Of a stretch of 64,000 nt of DNA, positions 50,572 through 59,987 are shown one piece after another (positions within the stretch are counted from its first letter, which is position 1; each line of letters starts with the position of its first letter). A program made the position numbers and the translations under genes. The notes under the pieces are model-generated. The model was not told the origin of the DNA. It worked only from the letters and a program-made list of their open reading frames with translations, and searched no databases. The DNA is taken from the NCBI GenBank assembly GCA_013127575.1, contig CP053418.1:1240001-1304000 (forward strand). Reading direction: 5' to 3'. Origin of the DNA: Ramlibacter terrae. GTDB taxonomy: Bacteria; Pseudomonadota; Gammaproteobacteria; Burkholderiales; Burkholderiaceae_C.

Positions 50572-50665
50572 GATGTGGAATCGGTGCAGCCCGCATTGTC
50601 GCCGCAGGCGCAGGCTGCGTCCGCGCTCCGGGCTATGCTGCAAGGACACCGCAGCCCCGACTTCC

Positions 50666-51606
50666 ATGAGCACCTACACCCGCCTGCCCGGCACCCCCGA
50701 TCCCATGCGCTACCGGACGGCGACGGCGTGCGCCTCGCCGCCGACACCGGGGGCCGGCCGACGGTCCGCTCGTGCTGCTGCAGCACGGCGGCGGCCAGAC
50801 CCGCCACGCACGGAAGGGCGCGGGCGAGACGCTCGGCGCCGCCGGCTACCACGCCGTCGCGTTCGACGCGCGCGGCCACGGCGACAGCGACTGGGCGCCC
50901 GACGGCGTCTACGGGCAGGACGCGATGGTGCGCGATCTCGAGCGCGTGGTCGCGGCGTTCGACGGCCGCCGGCCCGTGCTGGTCGGCGCCTCGATGGGCG
51001 GCGGCACCAGCCTGGTCGCGGTCGGCGAGAAACACGTCGACGCCACCGCGCTGGTCCTCGTCGACATCGCGCCCAACATCCAGGCCGAAGGCGTGAAGAA
51101 CATCCAGGCCTTCATGAACCAGCGGCCCGAAGGCTTCGACTCGCTGGAGCAGGTGGCGCAGGCCATCGCCGCCTACCAGCCGCACCGCACGCGCCCGCGC
51201 AACCTCGACGGCACGGCCAAGAACGTGCGCCGGGCGCCGACGGCAGGTACCACTGGCACTGGGACCCGCGCTTTCGCACCGGCTCGCGCAGCCGGAGCAG
51301 CGCACGCGCCGGCTCGAGGCGTGCGCCGCCAACCTCGACGTGCCCACGCTGCTGGTGCGCGGCGGCCTCTCGGACCTGCTGAGCGAGGACGATGCGCAGG
51401 CCTTCCTGCGGCTGTGTCCCCACGCGGAGTACGTCAGCGTGAAGGGCGCGGCCCACATGGTCGCGGGCGACCGCAACGACATCTTCGCCACCTCGGTGAT
51501 CGACTTCCTCGGACGCGTGGTGCCGGTGCATGGCGAGCCGGTCCAGCCGCCGCATGCGACGCAGCCGGCGCAGCCGGGCGACGGCGGCATGCTCGACGTG
51601 CCTTGA
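50666..51606 (+). CDS. Alpha/beta-hydrolase fold protein (frameshifted)
   Basis: About 314 residues. Oxyanion LLQHGGGQTRHA, AFDARGHGDSDW, nucleophile VLVGASMGGGTSLVA, Asp region VPTLLVRGGLSDLLSE and His in VKGAAHMVAGDRND: an esterase/haloperoxidase-like hydrolase. Breaks at 50714 (TACCGGACGG for TACCTGGACGG), near 50760, 51238 and 51277. Divergent from the IclR gene with 94 bp between. Substrate unknown. Confidence 0.84.
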
Positions 51607-51619
51607 GCGAGGCAAGCGC

Positions 51620-51985
51620 ATGCAGATCGGTTCGCCCATCCCCATCCTGCGCATCTTCGACGAGCAGAAGGCGCGCGCGTTCTACGTCGACTTCCTCGGC
51701 TTCTCGGTCGACTGGGAGCATCGCTTCGAGCCCGCGCTGCCGCTGTACCTGCAGGTCACGCGCGGCGGCTGCGTGCTGCACCTGTCCGAGCACCACGGGG
51801 ACGCGACGCCTGGCTCGGCGCTGCGGATCCCGGTGCAGGACATCGAGGCGCTGCATGCGGAACTGGCGGCGCGCAAGTACGGCTACGCGCGGCCGGGCAT
51901 CAACGACCAGCCGTGGGCCCGCGAAGTCGCGGTCACGGATCCGTTCGGCAACCGGCTGGTGTTCTCGCAGGCCGTGGCCGGCTGA
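51620..51985 (+). CDS. Glyoxalase/bleomycin-resistance (VOC) family protein
   Basis: Uninterrupted, 121 residues. VOC fold: PIPILRIFDEQKARAFYVDF, LGFSVDWEHRF, QVTRGGCVLHLSEHHGD and the closing EVAVTDPFGNRLVFSQ. The product could bind a bleomycin-like drug or be a metal-dependent lyase or dioxygenase. It is 13 bp after the hydrolase gene, so probably cotranscribed with it. Confidence 0.87.
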   Translation: MQIGSPIPILRIFDEQKARAFYVDFLGFSVDWEHRFEPALPLYLQVTRGGCVLHLSEHHGDATPGSALRIPVQDIEALHAELAARKYGYARPGINDQPWAREVAVTDPFGNRLVFSQAVAG

Positions 51986-51991
51986 CCGGCG

Positions 51992-52413
51992 TCAGCGCTC
52001 GCCGAGTACGTGCAACACCACCTCGCGGCGGTGTCCCCGCAGCCGGTGTTCCCACAGGTAGATGCCTTGCCGGTGCCGAGCGCCAGCGCGCCGCGCTGGA
52101 CCGGGACGGACAGGTTCACCGACGTCAGCGCCGCGCGCACGTGGGCGGGCATGTCGTCGGGGCCTTCGTCGCGGTGCCGGAAGCGCCGGTCGCCGTCCGG
52201 CACGAGGTCGGCGAAGAAGCGTTCGAGGTCGTCGCGCACCGCCGGGTCCGCGTTCTCCTGCACCAGCAGGCTGGCCGACGTGTGCCGCAGGAACAGCGTG
52301 GCAAGGCCGTCGCCGATGCCGCTGGCGGCCACCTCGGCCCGCACGCGTTCCGTGATCTCCAGCAAGCCGCGGCCCTGCGTGGCGACCACGATCGTCGCGA
52401 GGTGCTGCTGCAT
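51992..52413 (-). CDS. yjbQ: YjbQ-family protein (frameshifted)
   Basis: About 140 residues. The YjbQ/UPF0047 signature is visible: FLRHTSASLLVQENADPAVR, VRAALTSVNLSVPV, and the closing GTWQGIYLWEHRLRGHRRE with VVLHVLGER. Members show low thiamine-phosphate synthase activity in E. coli; the real role is unclear. One break near 52067 (GGCACCGGCAAG for GGCACCTGGCAAG). It lies 14 bp downstream of the Bug gene at 52427. Confidence 0.9.
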
Positions 52414-52426
52414 CCGCGCCGCGCCT

Positions 52427-53428
52427 TCAGGTGCCTTCGGGCTTGATCTGCGCGCGGGCGATCACCGGTTTCCAGCGCGCCTGCTCCTGCCGGATGAAGG
52501 TGGCGAACTCGGCGCGCGTGCTGCCGACCGCGATCGCCGTTTCCTGCCCGAGCTTCTCGGTGACGATCTTCGAACGCGTCGCCTTGATCGCCTCGGCTTC
52601 CAGCTTGTCGATGTGGGCCTGCGGCAGCCGGCTCGGCGCCATCAGTCCGTACCACTGCGTCATCTCGAAGCCCTTGTAGCCCTGTTCGGCGACGGTCGGC
52701 ACGTCGGGCAGCTGCGGCAGCCGCACGGAAGTGCCGGTGGCGATGCAGCGCAGCTTGCCCGCCTTGATGAACTGCAGCAGGGCGGGCGCGCCGACCGAAG
52801 CCGCATGCAGCCGCCCCGCCATCAGGTCGGTGAGCATCGGCCCGGTCCCGCGGTACGGCACGTGCAGCAGGAAGGTGCCGCTGGCCATCTTCAGGTATTC
52901 CATCGCCGGGTGGCCGGCGCTGCCGTTGCCGGCCGAGCCGTAGTTCAGCTGGCCCGGCTTGGCCTTCGCGTAGGCGACGAACTCCTTCAGGTCCTTCACC
53001 GGCAGGTCGGGGTGCACCACGTACAGGCTGGGCACCTTGGCCGTCAGCGAGATGGGCGCGAAGTCCTTCTCGGCGTCGTACGGGAGCCTGGCGAAGATGT
53101 ACGGGTTGACGGCCAGCGTGCCGATGTGGCCCAGCACCAGCGTGTGGCCGTCGCCCGCGTTTGCCACCTCCTGCATGGCGATGTTGCCGGCCGCGCCCGG
53201 CTTGTTGTCGACGAAGACGTTCTGCCCGATCGTCTTGCCCATCTCGCCGGCGAGCGCGCGGGCGACGATCTCGGAGCTGCCGCCGGGCGCGAACGGCACG
53301 ACCAGTCGCAGCGGCCGGGTCGGCCACGCGTCCTGCGCGTGCGCGGGGAGCCGGGGAGAGAGCGCCAGGCCTGCCAGGCCCGTGTTTGCCAGCCATCGGC
53401 GGCGGGTGAGGATGCGAGGGTCGTTCAT
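52427..53428 (-). CDS. Bug/TctC-type solute-binding protein
   Basis: Uninterrupted, 333 residues from ATG 53428. A Tat-like leader (TRRRWLANTGLAGLALSPRL) ends at AHAQ. Hallmarks: WPTRPLRLVVPFAPGGSSEIVA, VDNKPGAAGNIAMQEVA, HVPYRGTGPMLTDLMAGRL and LPDVPTVAEQGYKG. It follows the GntR gene by 46 bp on the same strand. The lead-in contains GTGTCG-GCTG-CGACAC at 53453-53468, a small inverted repeat of unknown use. Confidence 0.92.
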   Translation of the reverse strand: MNDPRILTRRRWLANTGLAGLALSPRLPAHAQDAWPTRPLRLVVPFAPGGSSEIVARALAGEMGKTIGQNVFVDNKPGAAGNIAMQEVANAGDGHTLVLGHIGTLAVNPYIFARLPYDAEKDFAPISLTAKVPSLYVVHPDLPVKDLKEFVAYAKAKPGQLNYGSAGNGSAGHPAMEYLKMASGTFLLHVPYRGTGPMLTDLMAGRLHAASVGAPALLQFIKAGKLRCIATGTSVRLPQLPDVPTVAEQGYKGFEMTQWYGLMAPSRLPQAHIDKLEAEAIKATRSKIVTEKLGQETAIAVGSTRAEFATFIRQEQARWKPVIARAQIKPEGT

Positions 53429-53474
53429 GAAAATCCTTTTTGTGAAACGAGTGTGTCGGCTGCGACACGCGCGG

Positions 53475-54130
53475 TCAACCCAGCAGGCGGGTGCGGCTGC
53501 GTTCCGGTGCGCGACCAGCGCCTGCCCGGCCATGGCGCCGTCGCCGGCCTCGTAGGCGGCGAGCACCTCGCGATGCTCCTCCATCACCACGGCGGCGGGG
53601 CTGCCGGCGTCGGGCCGGTCGCGGAACAGCCGCGACATCAGCAGGTGGGTCTGCTTGGAGGCGTACACCTCGGACAGCACCTCGTTGCCGGCGCTGTCGA
53701 CGATGGCCTGGTGGAACTGCGCGTCGGCCTGCCCCAACTTCTTGTACTCCCGGTACTGCGTGCCCGGGCGCTTGGTGCCCGCCATCCGCTTGACCAGCGC
53801 CTGCAGCACCGCCAGCGTGGCGGGGTCGCGGCGAGCGGCCCCCACGCGGGCGCAATGCCCTTCGAGCAGGATGCGAAAGTCGTACAGCTTCACGAGGTAA
53901 TCGCGCGTGGGATGCGGCGCGACCGTGTAGCCGGCATAGAGCTCCAGCACCACCAGCTTCTCGGCTTCGAGCCGCACCAGCGCCTCGCGCACCGGCGACG
54001 AGCTGACGCCGAGGCTGCGGGTCAGCGCGTCGATGTTCAGGCGCTCCCCGGGCGCGAGCTTCTGGTCGAGGATGCGCTCCTTCAGCGTTTCGTAGGTCAG
54101 GTCGGAGAGCGACGTGCGGGGCAGCGGCAT
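53475..54130 (-). CDS. GntR-family regulator, FCD type (frameshifted near its end)
   Basis: About 219 residues. Winged helix (LTYETLKERILDQKLAPGER, LTRSLGVSSSPVREALVRL) and FCD domain with RILLEGHCARVGAARR, QADAQFHQAIVDSAGNEV and MEEHREVLAAYEAG. Near 53508 CACCGGAAC stands for CACCTGGAAC; once repaired the protein ends ERSRTRLLG and does not run into the Bug gene. Divergent from the DHDPS-like operon with a 19-bp perfect palindrome between. Confidence 0.87.
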
Positions 54131-54195
54131 GCGCCGAGATTACTGCAGCGGCGCTGGGCGGCCCCCGTGTTTTCCCTCGCGGCCCGGCCCGGCCT

Positions 54196-54214
54196 ATCGT
54201 GCATCATGCACGAT
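54196..54214. promoter_or_regulatory. 19-bp perfect palindrome, probable GntR operator
   Basis: ATCGTGCATCATGCACGAT, 9-bp perfect arms around one C, in the 98-bp gap between the divergent GntR (FCD) gene and the DHDPS-like gene, 15 bp before the latter's ATG. Position and symmetry fit an FCD-type operator. Confidence 0.65.
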
Positions 54215-54228
54215 CCGGGGAGGGTGGG

Positions 54229-55145
54229 ATGGCTGACATTCGGGTTGCGCTGCAGGGGATTTCCGGGGTTCCGGTCACGCCGTTCGACGATGCCGACCGC
54301 ATCGCGCCGGCGCCGCTGGAAGCCTTGATCGGCCGGCTGGCGGCGGCGGGCATCGACAACATCGTGGCGGCCGGCAACACCGGCGAGTTCTACGCGCTCG
54401 AGCTGCAGGAAGTGCTGGCGGTGTACGCGCAGGTGTCGCAGGCCAACGCAGGCCGCAGCGCGCTGACGGCGGGCGTGGGCCGGTCGTTGAAGGAAGCGAT
54501 CGCGCTGGCACGCGCCGCCCAGAAGGAAGGCGCGGACGCGCTCATGGTCCACCAGCCGCCGGACCCGTTCGCTTCGGCGCAAGGCATGGTCGACTACAAC
54601 CACACGGTCGCCGACGCCACCGGGCTGCCGGTCATCCTCTACATCCGCCGCGACATCTTCTCGGACGACGAGTTCGCGAAGCTCATCGACCACCCCAACA
54701 TCGTCGGCATGAAGTACGCCTTTCCCGACGTGCCCAGGCTGGCCGAACGCATCCGCGCCTGCCGGCCGCTGGGCAAGATGGCGGTGTGCGGACTGGCCGA
54801 GCCCCGGGCCGCGCCTTTCCACGCGGTCGGCGCGCAGGGCTTCACGTCGGGGCTGGTCAACGTGCTGCCCGAACTTTCGGTGGAAGTGCGCGATGCGCTG
54901 GCGCGGGGCGACTACGCCGCCGCACGCTCCGCCTGCGAACGCATCGCGCCGTTCGAGGCGATGCGGGCGATGCACGGCAACGGCTGGAACGTCACCGTGG
55001 TCAAGCAGGCCATGCGCGCGCTCGGCCACGACGTCGGCCTGGCGCGGCCACCGGCCACGACCCAACTGCCGCAGCCGTATGCGCGGCGGGTCGAGGAACT
55101 GCTCGCCACCGGGGCTGCCGGCCGGTGGCGAAGGAGGCCGCATGA
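54229..55145 (+). CDS. DHDPS/NAL-family lyase (frameshifted at the end)
   Basis: About 306 residues. Class I pyruvate aldolase fold: ISGVPVTPFDDADRI, the GxxGE loop AAGNTGEFYAL, the Tyr in VILYIRRDIF and the Schiff-base Lys in IVGMKYAFPD. ATG 54229 is preceded by GGGGAGGG. One break near 55112 (GCCACCGGGGC for GCCACCTGGGGC) puts the true stop at 55143. It probably condenses or splits a 2-oxo acid; the dehydrogenase downstream fits sugar-acid or amino-acid-derived substrates. Confidence 0.88.
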
Positions 55146-56197
55146 CGCAGCGCTTCACCGTCGCCGCACTCCGCGCGTTCGCCGCGGACATGCTGGTCCG
55201 CATGGACATGGATGCAGACATGGCGCGCGCGATGGCGGCGCGCATCGTCGATGCCGAGTTGTACGGGCACCGCACCCACGGCTTCGCCTTCCTTCCCGCC
55301 TACCTCGACCGCATCGAGAAGGGCGTGCTGGCGCGTTCGGGCAGGTACGAGGTGCTGTCCGACCGCGGCAGCGTGTTCGCCTGGCGCTGCGAGCGCCTGC
55401 CGGGCGCCTGGATGATGGAGAAGGCGACGGCCGAACTGCTGGCGCGCACGCCGGGACACGGCGTCGCCACGGCGACGATCGCGAACTGTTCGCACATCGG
55501 CTGCCTGCAGACCTACCTGCTGCCCTTCACCGAGAAGGGCCTCGTCGTCACGCTGGCCGTCACCAACCCCGGCATCGCTTCGGTGGCGCCGTTCGGCGGC
55601 GCCGACCCGGTGCTCACCAGCAACCCGATGGCCTACGGCTATCCCACCAGCGGCGTGCCGGTGCTGGTGGACCAGAGCACGTCGGTGGGCAGCAACGCGC
55701 TGTTCGCAGGCTACGCCGCGCGCGGAGGAGCGCCTGCCCGGCCCGTGGCTGCTGGATGGAGAAGGCAATCCAACGGACGACCCGAACGCGCTCAACGCAT
55801 CGCCGCCCGGCACCATCCTGCCGGTGGGCGGCCGGACTTCGGCTACAAGGGCTTCGGCTTCGGCATCGCGGTGGAAGCGCTCTCGCTCGCGCTCTCCGGC
55901 TACGGGCGCGCCGGCAAGCCGGACGCCTTCGGCCAGAGCGTGTTCATCCAGGCGATGGACCCGGACGCCTTCGCCGGCCGCGCCGCCTTCGTCGCCGAGA
56001 TGGACCACCTGGTGGCGGCCTGCCGCAACAGCCGCCCGCGGCCCGGCGTCGAGCGCGTCCGCGTGCCGGGCGAGCGCGCGCTGGCCAGCAAGGCGCAGCA
56101 GGAACGCGACGGCGTCACCGTCGCCCCCGCCACGCTTGCGAAGCTGCAACGCTGGATGCAGCGCACGGACGTCTCCCTGCCCGGAGGAATCGCATGA
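55142..56197 (+). CDS. Ldh-family (malate/lactate-type) NAD(P)-dependent oxidoreductase (frameshifted)
   Basis: About 352 residues. Seen: DAELYGHRTHGFAFLPAYLD with the catalytic His, HGVATATIANCSHIGCLQTY, TNPGIASVAPFGGADPVL and GYKGFGFGIAVEALSLAL. The family includes ureidoglycolate, 2,3-diketogulonate and piperideine-2-carboxylate reductases. Breaks near 55725 and at 55835 (GGCCGGAC for GGCCTGGAC) cancel each other. It overlaps the DHDPS-like stop by four bases and the Bug start by four. Confidence 0.85.
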   Translation: MTQRFTVAALRAFAADMLVRMDMDADMARAMAARIVDAELYGHRTHGFAFLPAYLDRIEKGVLARSGRYEVLSDRGSVFAWRCERLPGAWMMEKATAELLARTPGHGVATATIANCSHIGCLQTYLLPFTEKGLVVTLAVTNPGIASVAPFGGADPVLTSNPMAYGYPTSGVPVLVDQSTSVGSNALFAGYAARGGAPARPVAAGWRRQSNGRPERAQRIAARHHPAGGRPDFGYKGFGFGIAVEALSLALSGYGRAGKPDAFGQSVFIQAMDPDAFAGRAAFVAEMDHLVAACRNSRPRPGVERVRVPGERALASKAQQERDGVTVAPATLAKLQRWMQRTDVSLPGGIA

Positions 56198-57150
56198 AGA
56201 AGATCCTTGCCGCGCTCTGCGCGTTGGCCTTCGCCGCCCTGGCGCAGGCGCAGGCGTTCCCCGCCAAGCCGATCCGCGTCGTCATCGCCTTCCCGCCGGG
56301 CGCCGCGCACGACGTGCTGGGGCGCACGCTCGCCACCGAGTTCGCGCGCGGGTTCGCGCCGGGCTCTTTCGCCGAGAACAAGCCGGGCGGCGGCACGGTG
56401 ATCGCGGCCGACATCGTCGCCAAGTCGCCGGCCGACGGCCACACCATCCTGATGGTGGGCTTCCCCTTTCCGCTGATCAACAGCATGTTCCCCGACGCGA
56501 AGATGGACGTCACGCGCGACTTCCTGCCGGTGGTCAACGTCATGTCCGCGCCCAACGCGCTGCTGGTCAAGTCCGACTCGCCGTACAGGACGATGGGCGA
56601 ACTGCTGGCCGCCGCGAAGAAGGAGCCGGGCAAGGTCACCTACGCGTCGGTGGGCAACGGCTCGTCGCCGCACATGGGCATGGAACTGCTCAAGCGCAGC
56701 GCCGGCATCGACGTGCTGAACGTGCCGTACAAGGGCAGCGCCCCGGCGCTCACGGCCATGCTGGGCGGCGAGATCGACACGATGTTCGACAACTTGCCGA
56801 ATGCCGTGCCGCACGTGAAGGGCGGGCGCCTGCGCGCGCTGGCGGTGACGTCGGAGAAGCGGTCGCGCCTGCTGCCCGACGTGCCGACGATGGCCGAGGC
56901 GGGCCTGCCCGGCTATGTGATGGACGTGTGGTTCGGCGTGGCGGTGCCGGCGGGCACGCCGCCCGCCGTGGTGGCCGCGCTCAATCGCGAGATCAACCGC
57001 ATCATCGCGCAGCCCGAAGTGAAGGCGCGGCTGGAAGGGCTGGGGCTGGACATCATCGGCGGCAGCGCCGAAAGCTTCGGCCGCACCGTGAACGCCGACG
57101 TGGCCAAGTGGTCGCAGGTCGTGCGCGAAGCCAACATCAAGCCGCAATAA
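56194..57150 (+). CDS. Bug/TctC-type solute-binding protein
   Basis: Uninterrupted, 318 residues. Signal peptide KKILAALCALAFAALAQAQ, then FPAKPIRVVIAFPPGAAHDV, FAENKPGGGTVIAADIVA, NVPYKGSAPALTAMLGGEID and LLPDVPTMAEAGLPGYVM. GGAGG precedes ATG 56194. It lies between the Ldh-family dehydrogenase and an SDR in the palindrome-linked operon and should supply the substrate for it. Confidence 0.93.
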   Translation: MKKILAALCALAFAALAQAQAFPAKPIRVVIAFPPGAAHDVLGRTLATEFARGFAPGSFAENKPGGGTVIAADIVAKSPADGHTILMVGFPFPLINSMFPDAKMDVTRDFLPVVNVMSAPNALLVKSDSPYRTMGELLAAAKKEPGKVTYASVGNGSSPHMGMELLKRSAGIDVLNVPYKGSAPALTAMLGGEIDTMFDNLPNAVPHVKGGRLRALAVTSEKRSRLLPDVPTMAEAGLPGYVMDVWFGVAVPAGTPPAVVAALNREINRIIAQPEVKARLEGLGLDIIGGSAESFGRTVNADVAKWSQVVREANIKPQ

Positions 57151-57152
57151 GC

Positions 57153-57936
57153 ATGGACCTCGGAATCAGGGGCCGCCGCGCCATCGTCTGCGGCGCCAGC
57201 CGGGGCTCGGGCCGCGGCTGCGCCGAGGCACTGGCCGTCGAGGGCGTCGAGCTGTTCATCGCCGCGCGCGGCGTCGATGCGCTGGAAGCCTTGTCGGTGG
57301 AGCTCTGGACGCGCTACGGCGCCCGCTCGCACATCGTGCCGTGCGACGTCACGACGCAAGAGGGCAGGGCGGCGGTGCTCGCGGCCTGCCCCGCACCCGA
57401 CATCCTCGTCAACAACGCGGCCGGTCCGCCGGGCGGCGACTTCCGCCAGTTCGGGCCCAAGGACTGGATCGCCGCGATGGAGAACAACCTGGTCGCGCCG
57501 CTCGAACTGATCAAGGCCACGATCGACGGCATGGTGGAACGCAAGTTCGGCCGCATCGTCAACATCACCTCGCGCTCGGTGAAGGCGCCGCTGCCGCACC
57601 TGCCGCTGTCCAACGGCGCGCGCGCCGGGCTGACGGCGGTGGTCGCGACGATCGCGCGCGATCCCAAGGTGGCGCGCGCCAACGTGACCGTCAACAACCT
57701 GCTGCCGGGCCTGTTCGATACCGAGCTGTACCACAAGCGCAATGCGGCGCTGGTCCGGCAGATGGGCAAGCCGATCGAGGACGTCGACCGCGACCGCCTC
57801 GCCGAGATCCCCGCGGGGCGCCCGGGCGACCCGAAGGAGTTCGGGGTCGCCTGCGCCTTCCTCTGCGGCGCGCACTCGGGCTACATCACCGGGCAGAACC
57901 TGCTTCTCGACGGGGGAGCTACCGGGGGTGCTGTAG
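57153..57936 (+). CDS. Short-chain dehydrogenase/reductase (frameshifted at the end)
   Basis: About 262 residues. Cofactor loop CGASRGSGRGCAEALA, ILVNNAAGPPGG, catalytic Ser in VNITSRSV; the position of the usual YxxxK reads LSNGARAG, so the catalytic Tyr and Lys are missing, as in a known subset of atypical SDRs. The end LLLDGGA is followed by a two-base loss near 57920, after which the protein stops at TAG 57934. Last catabolic gene of the operon. Confidence 0.82.
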
Positions 57937-57982
57937 GGGCGCGAGCGGCTGCGACAATCCGGGTCTTTCAGGAAGAAACCGC

Positions 57983-58736
57983 GTGTCGCTGAGGTCGTCC
58001 TTCGCATCGTTCCATTCCAGCGCGAGGGCCTGGCGCGGCGGCCGCTGGTCCGCCGCGGGGCGCGGCCGAGGCCACGCCCATGGCGATCGGCATCGCCGCC
58101 CGGGGCGTCGTCGCCGGCGTGGCCATGGCCAAGAGCGGCATGGGCGCGCCGCTCGCGATCTTCATGGCCATCGTGGTCTACGCCGGCTCCGCGCAGATCG
58201 CCGCGCTCCCGCTGATCGCGGCCGGCGCGCCGGCTTGGGTCGTCTGGGTCACCACGCTGTGCGTGTGCCTGCGCTTCATGGCCTTCAGCTTCCACTACCG
58301 GCCCTACTTCATGCACCTGTCGCGCCGGCGGCGGGTCGCCTACAGCTTCCTGATGGGCGACACCAACTACGCGCTGTTCTTCCGGCGCTTTCCCGAGCCG
58401 GTGGCGGGTGACCAGCACGAGGACTACTTCCTCGGCAGCGCGCTGCTGACCTTCGCGGTGTGGCAGGTCTCGATCATCGCGGGCATCGTCGCGGGGCAGG
58501 GCATCCCGGCTTCGTGGGGCCTGGGCTTCGCGGGAACGATGGCGCTGCTGGCGCTCACCTGCACGCTCTTGCGCAGCCCGGTCACGTGGGTCGCCGCGGT
58601 GGTCGCAGCGTGCGCCGCCATCGCTGCCTATGCCTTGCCGCTCAAGCTGAACATCGTGGTGGCGATCGCCGCCGCGGTCGCGGTGGGCGTCGTGTCCGAC
58701 CGGGCGCAGGCGTTCCGTGGGGGAGCGAAGCCATGA
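57983..58736 (+). CDS. azlC: AzlC-family branched-chain amino-acid exporter subunit (frameshifted)
   Basis: About 251 residues. GTG 57983 has AGGAAG upstream. AzlC hallmarks: MAIGIAARGVVAGVAMAKSG, FMAIVVYAGSAQIAALPLIA, FHYRPYFMHLS and SFLMGDTNYALFFRR. Several membrane helices follow. One or two bases are missing near 58053. With AzlD it forms an inner-membrane exporter. It overlaps azlD by four bases. Confidence 0.88.
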
Positions 58737-59061
58737 GCGCGCTGGAGATCTGGTCACCACCGTTGGCATGGCGGTCATTTCGCTGGCCTGCCGCGCGTTC
58801 TTCCTGCTGCCCGGGGAAGACCTGCCCATGCCGCGCTGGCTGCGCGACGGCCTGCGCTACGCGCCCGTCGCGGCGCTGGCGGCCGTGGTGGCGCCGGAAC
58901 TGGTGATGACGCAAGGGCACCTGGTGGACACTGGCGCGACGCGCGCATCTTCGGCGCGCTGGCCGGGCTCGCCTTCTATGCCCTGGCGGCGCAGCCTGTT
59001 CGAGACCATCGTCTGCGGCACCGGCGTCATGCTGCTGCTGCGGTTCACGCTCGGCTGGTAG
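58733..59061 (+). CDS. azlD: AzlD-family exporter subunit (frameshifted)
   Basis: About 110 residues, four small membrane helices: TTVGMAVISLACRAFFLLPG, LRYAPVAALAAVVAPELVM, IFGALAGLAFYAL and ETIVCGTGVMLLLRF. Breaks near 58753 (a base after ATCTGG), 58936 (GACACTGGCGC for GACACCTGGCGC) and 58988. The stop abuts the convergent NAD-kinase-like gene. Confidence 0.85.
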
Positions 59062-59985
59062 TCACACGACCAGGCAGCCGGAGCGTTCCGACGGGGCGAT
59101 CACCGCCTCGATGCCGGCCGTGAAGCGCAGGAAGTCGGCTTCCATGCCGTCGGAGAAGATCACGCCGTTGTCGGGCATGCGCGAGCGCAGGTGCAGCGGC
59201 GCGGCGGCATCGATGCTGCCGTAGACCAGCGACGTGCCGGAACCTCGGCTGGGAAAGGGTTCGCGCACCGCGAACACGAGCCGCGCCGCGTCCCACGCCA
59301 TCGGCTGGTAGTCTCCGGTCGGCGCGTGGCCCAGCGCCGCCGAGATGGCGAACGAGCCGGTGACCACGCTGCGCAGCCAGGCCGTCGAGCCGAGCCCGGT
59401 GGAAACGATCAGCCCCGACGACGACTGGAATTCGCTTTGGCCGCGATGGTCGATCTCGTACAGCGCCGAGGTGTGGCTGCGGGGGCCGATGAACAGGTCG
59501 TTGACCGCCAGCAGCCGCTGGCCGTCGCTCAGGCGCGCCTCCGCGATCGTCACGCTGCGGGTCGGCCGGTGGTCGGCGGCGACGGCGGGCAGCACCTGCG
59601 CGATCTCCTCGGGCGCGAAGGGCAGCAGGATGCCGTCCCAGCGGCCGGCGTCGGGATTGAGGCCCACCAGCGGCTGCCCGTGCAGGTACTTCATCGTGTT
59701 GGCGACCAAGCCGTCGGGCCCAGCGCCGCGACGATGTCGGTGGGCGCGAACACGAAGTTGGCCAGCATCGAGCGGTCGACGATCTGGTAGCGCCCCGGGC
59801 TTGCAGCGCGTCGACCGTCACGCGCAGGCTGCGGCTGTAGGCCTCGTCTTCGCGCAGGTAGTCGCCGAAGTCGGCGCCCAGTGCTCCGGGTAGAAGCGTG
59901 CCTGCGCCAGCGTGTTGTAGCGCGCCACCAGCTCCTGCAGGCGCGTGTGGCGCGTGACCAGGATGACGCGGCGTTCGCGGTCCAT
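59062..59985 (-). CDS. NAD-kinase-like protein (frameshifted)
   Basis: About 309 residues. C-terminal two thirds resemble the ATP-NAD kinase fold: YLHGQPLVGLNPDAGRWDG, LLAVNDLFIGPRSHTSALYE and SSGLIVSTGLGSTAWLRSVV. The usual GGDG motif near the start of the domain is represented by FAPTDIVAALGPDGLVAN, so activity is uncertain. Breaks near 59881 (CACTGGGCG for CACCTGGGCG), 59803 and 59718. It follows the SPFH gene and shares the region with NrtR, which fits a role in NAD balance. Confidence 0.75.
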
Positions 59986-59987
59986 GG

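Noticed and set aside
53453..53468. GTGTCG-GCTG-CGACAC as an intrinsic terminator between GntR and Bug genes
   Set aside because: Arms are only 6 bp, no T-run follows and both genes are probably cotranscribed.
52427..54130. A single 567-codon open frame joining the GntR regulator to the Bug protein
   Set aside because: Restoring CACCTGGAAC near 53508 ends the regulator at 53475 with a normal C-terminus; the fusion comes from the frameshift and the Bug protein has its own start, leader and length.
54199..57150. A 983-codon open frame apparently fusing the DHDPS-like lyase to the following genes
   Set aside because: The lyase ends properly at 55143 once CCTGG near 55112 is restored, and the Ldh and Bug genes have their own overlapping starts.
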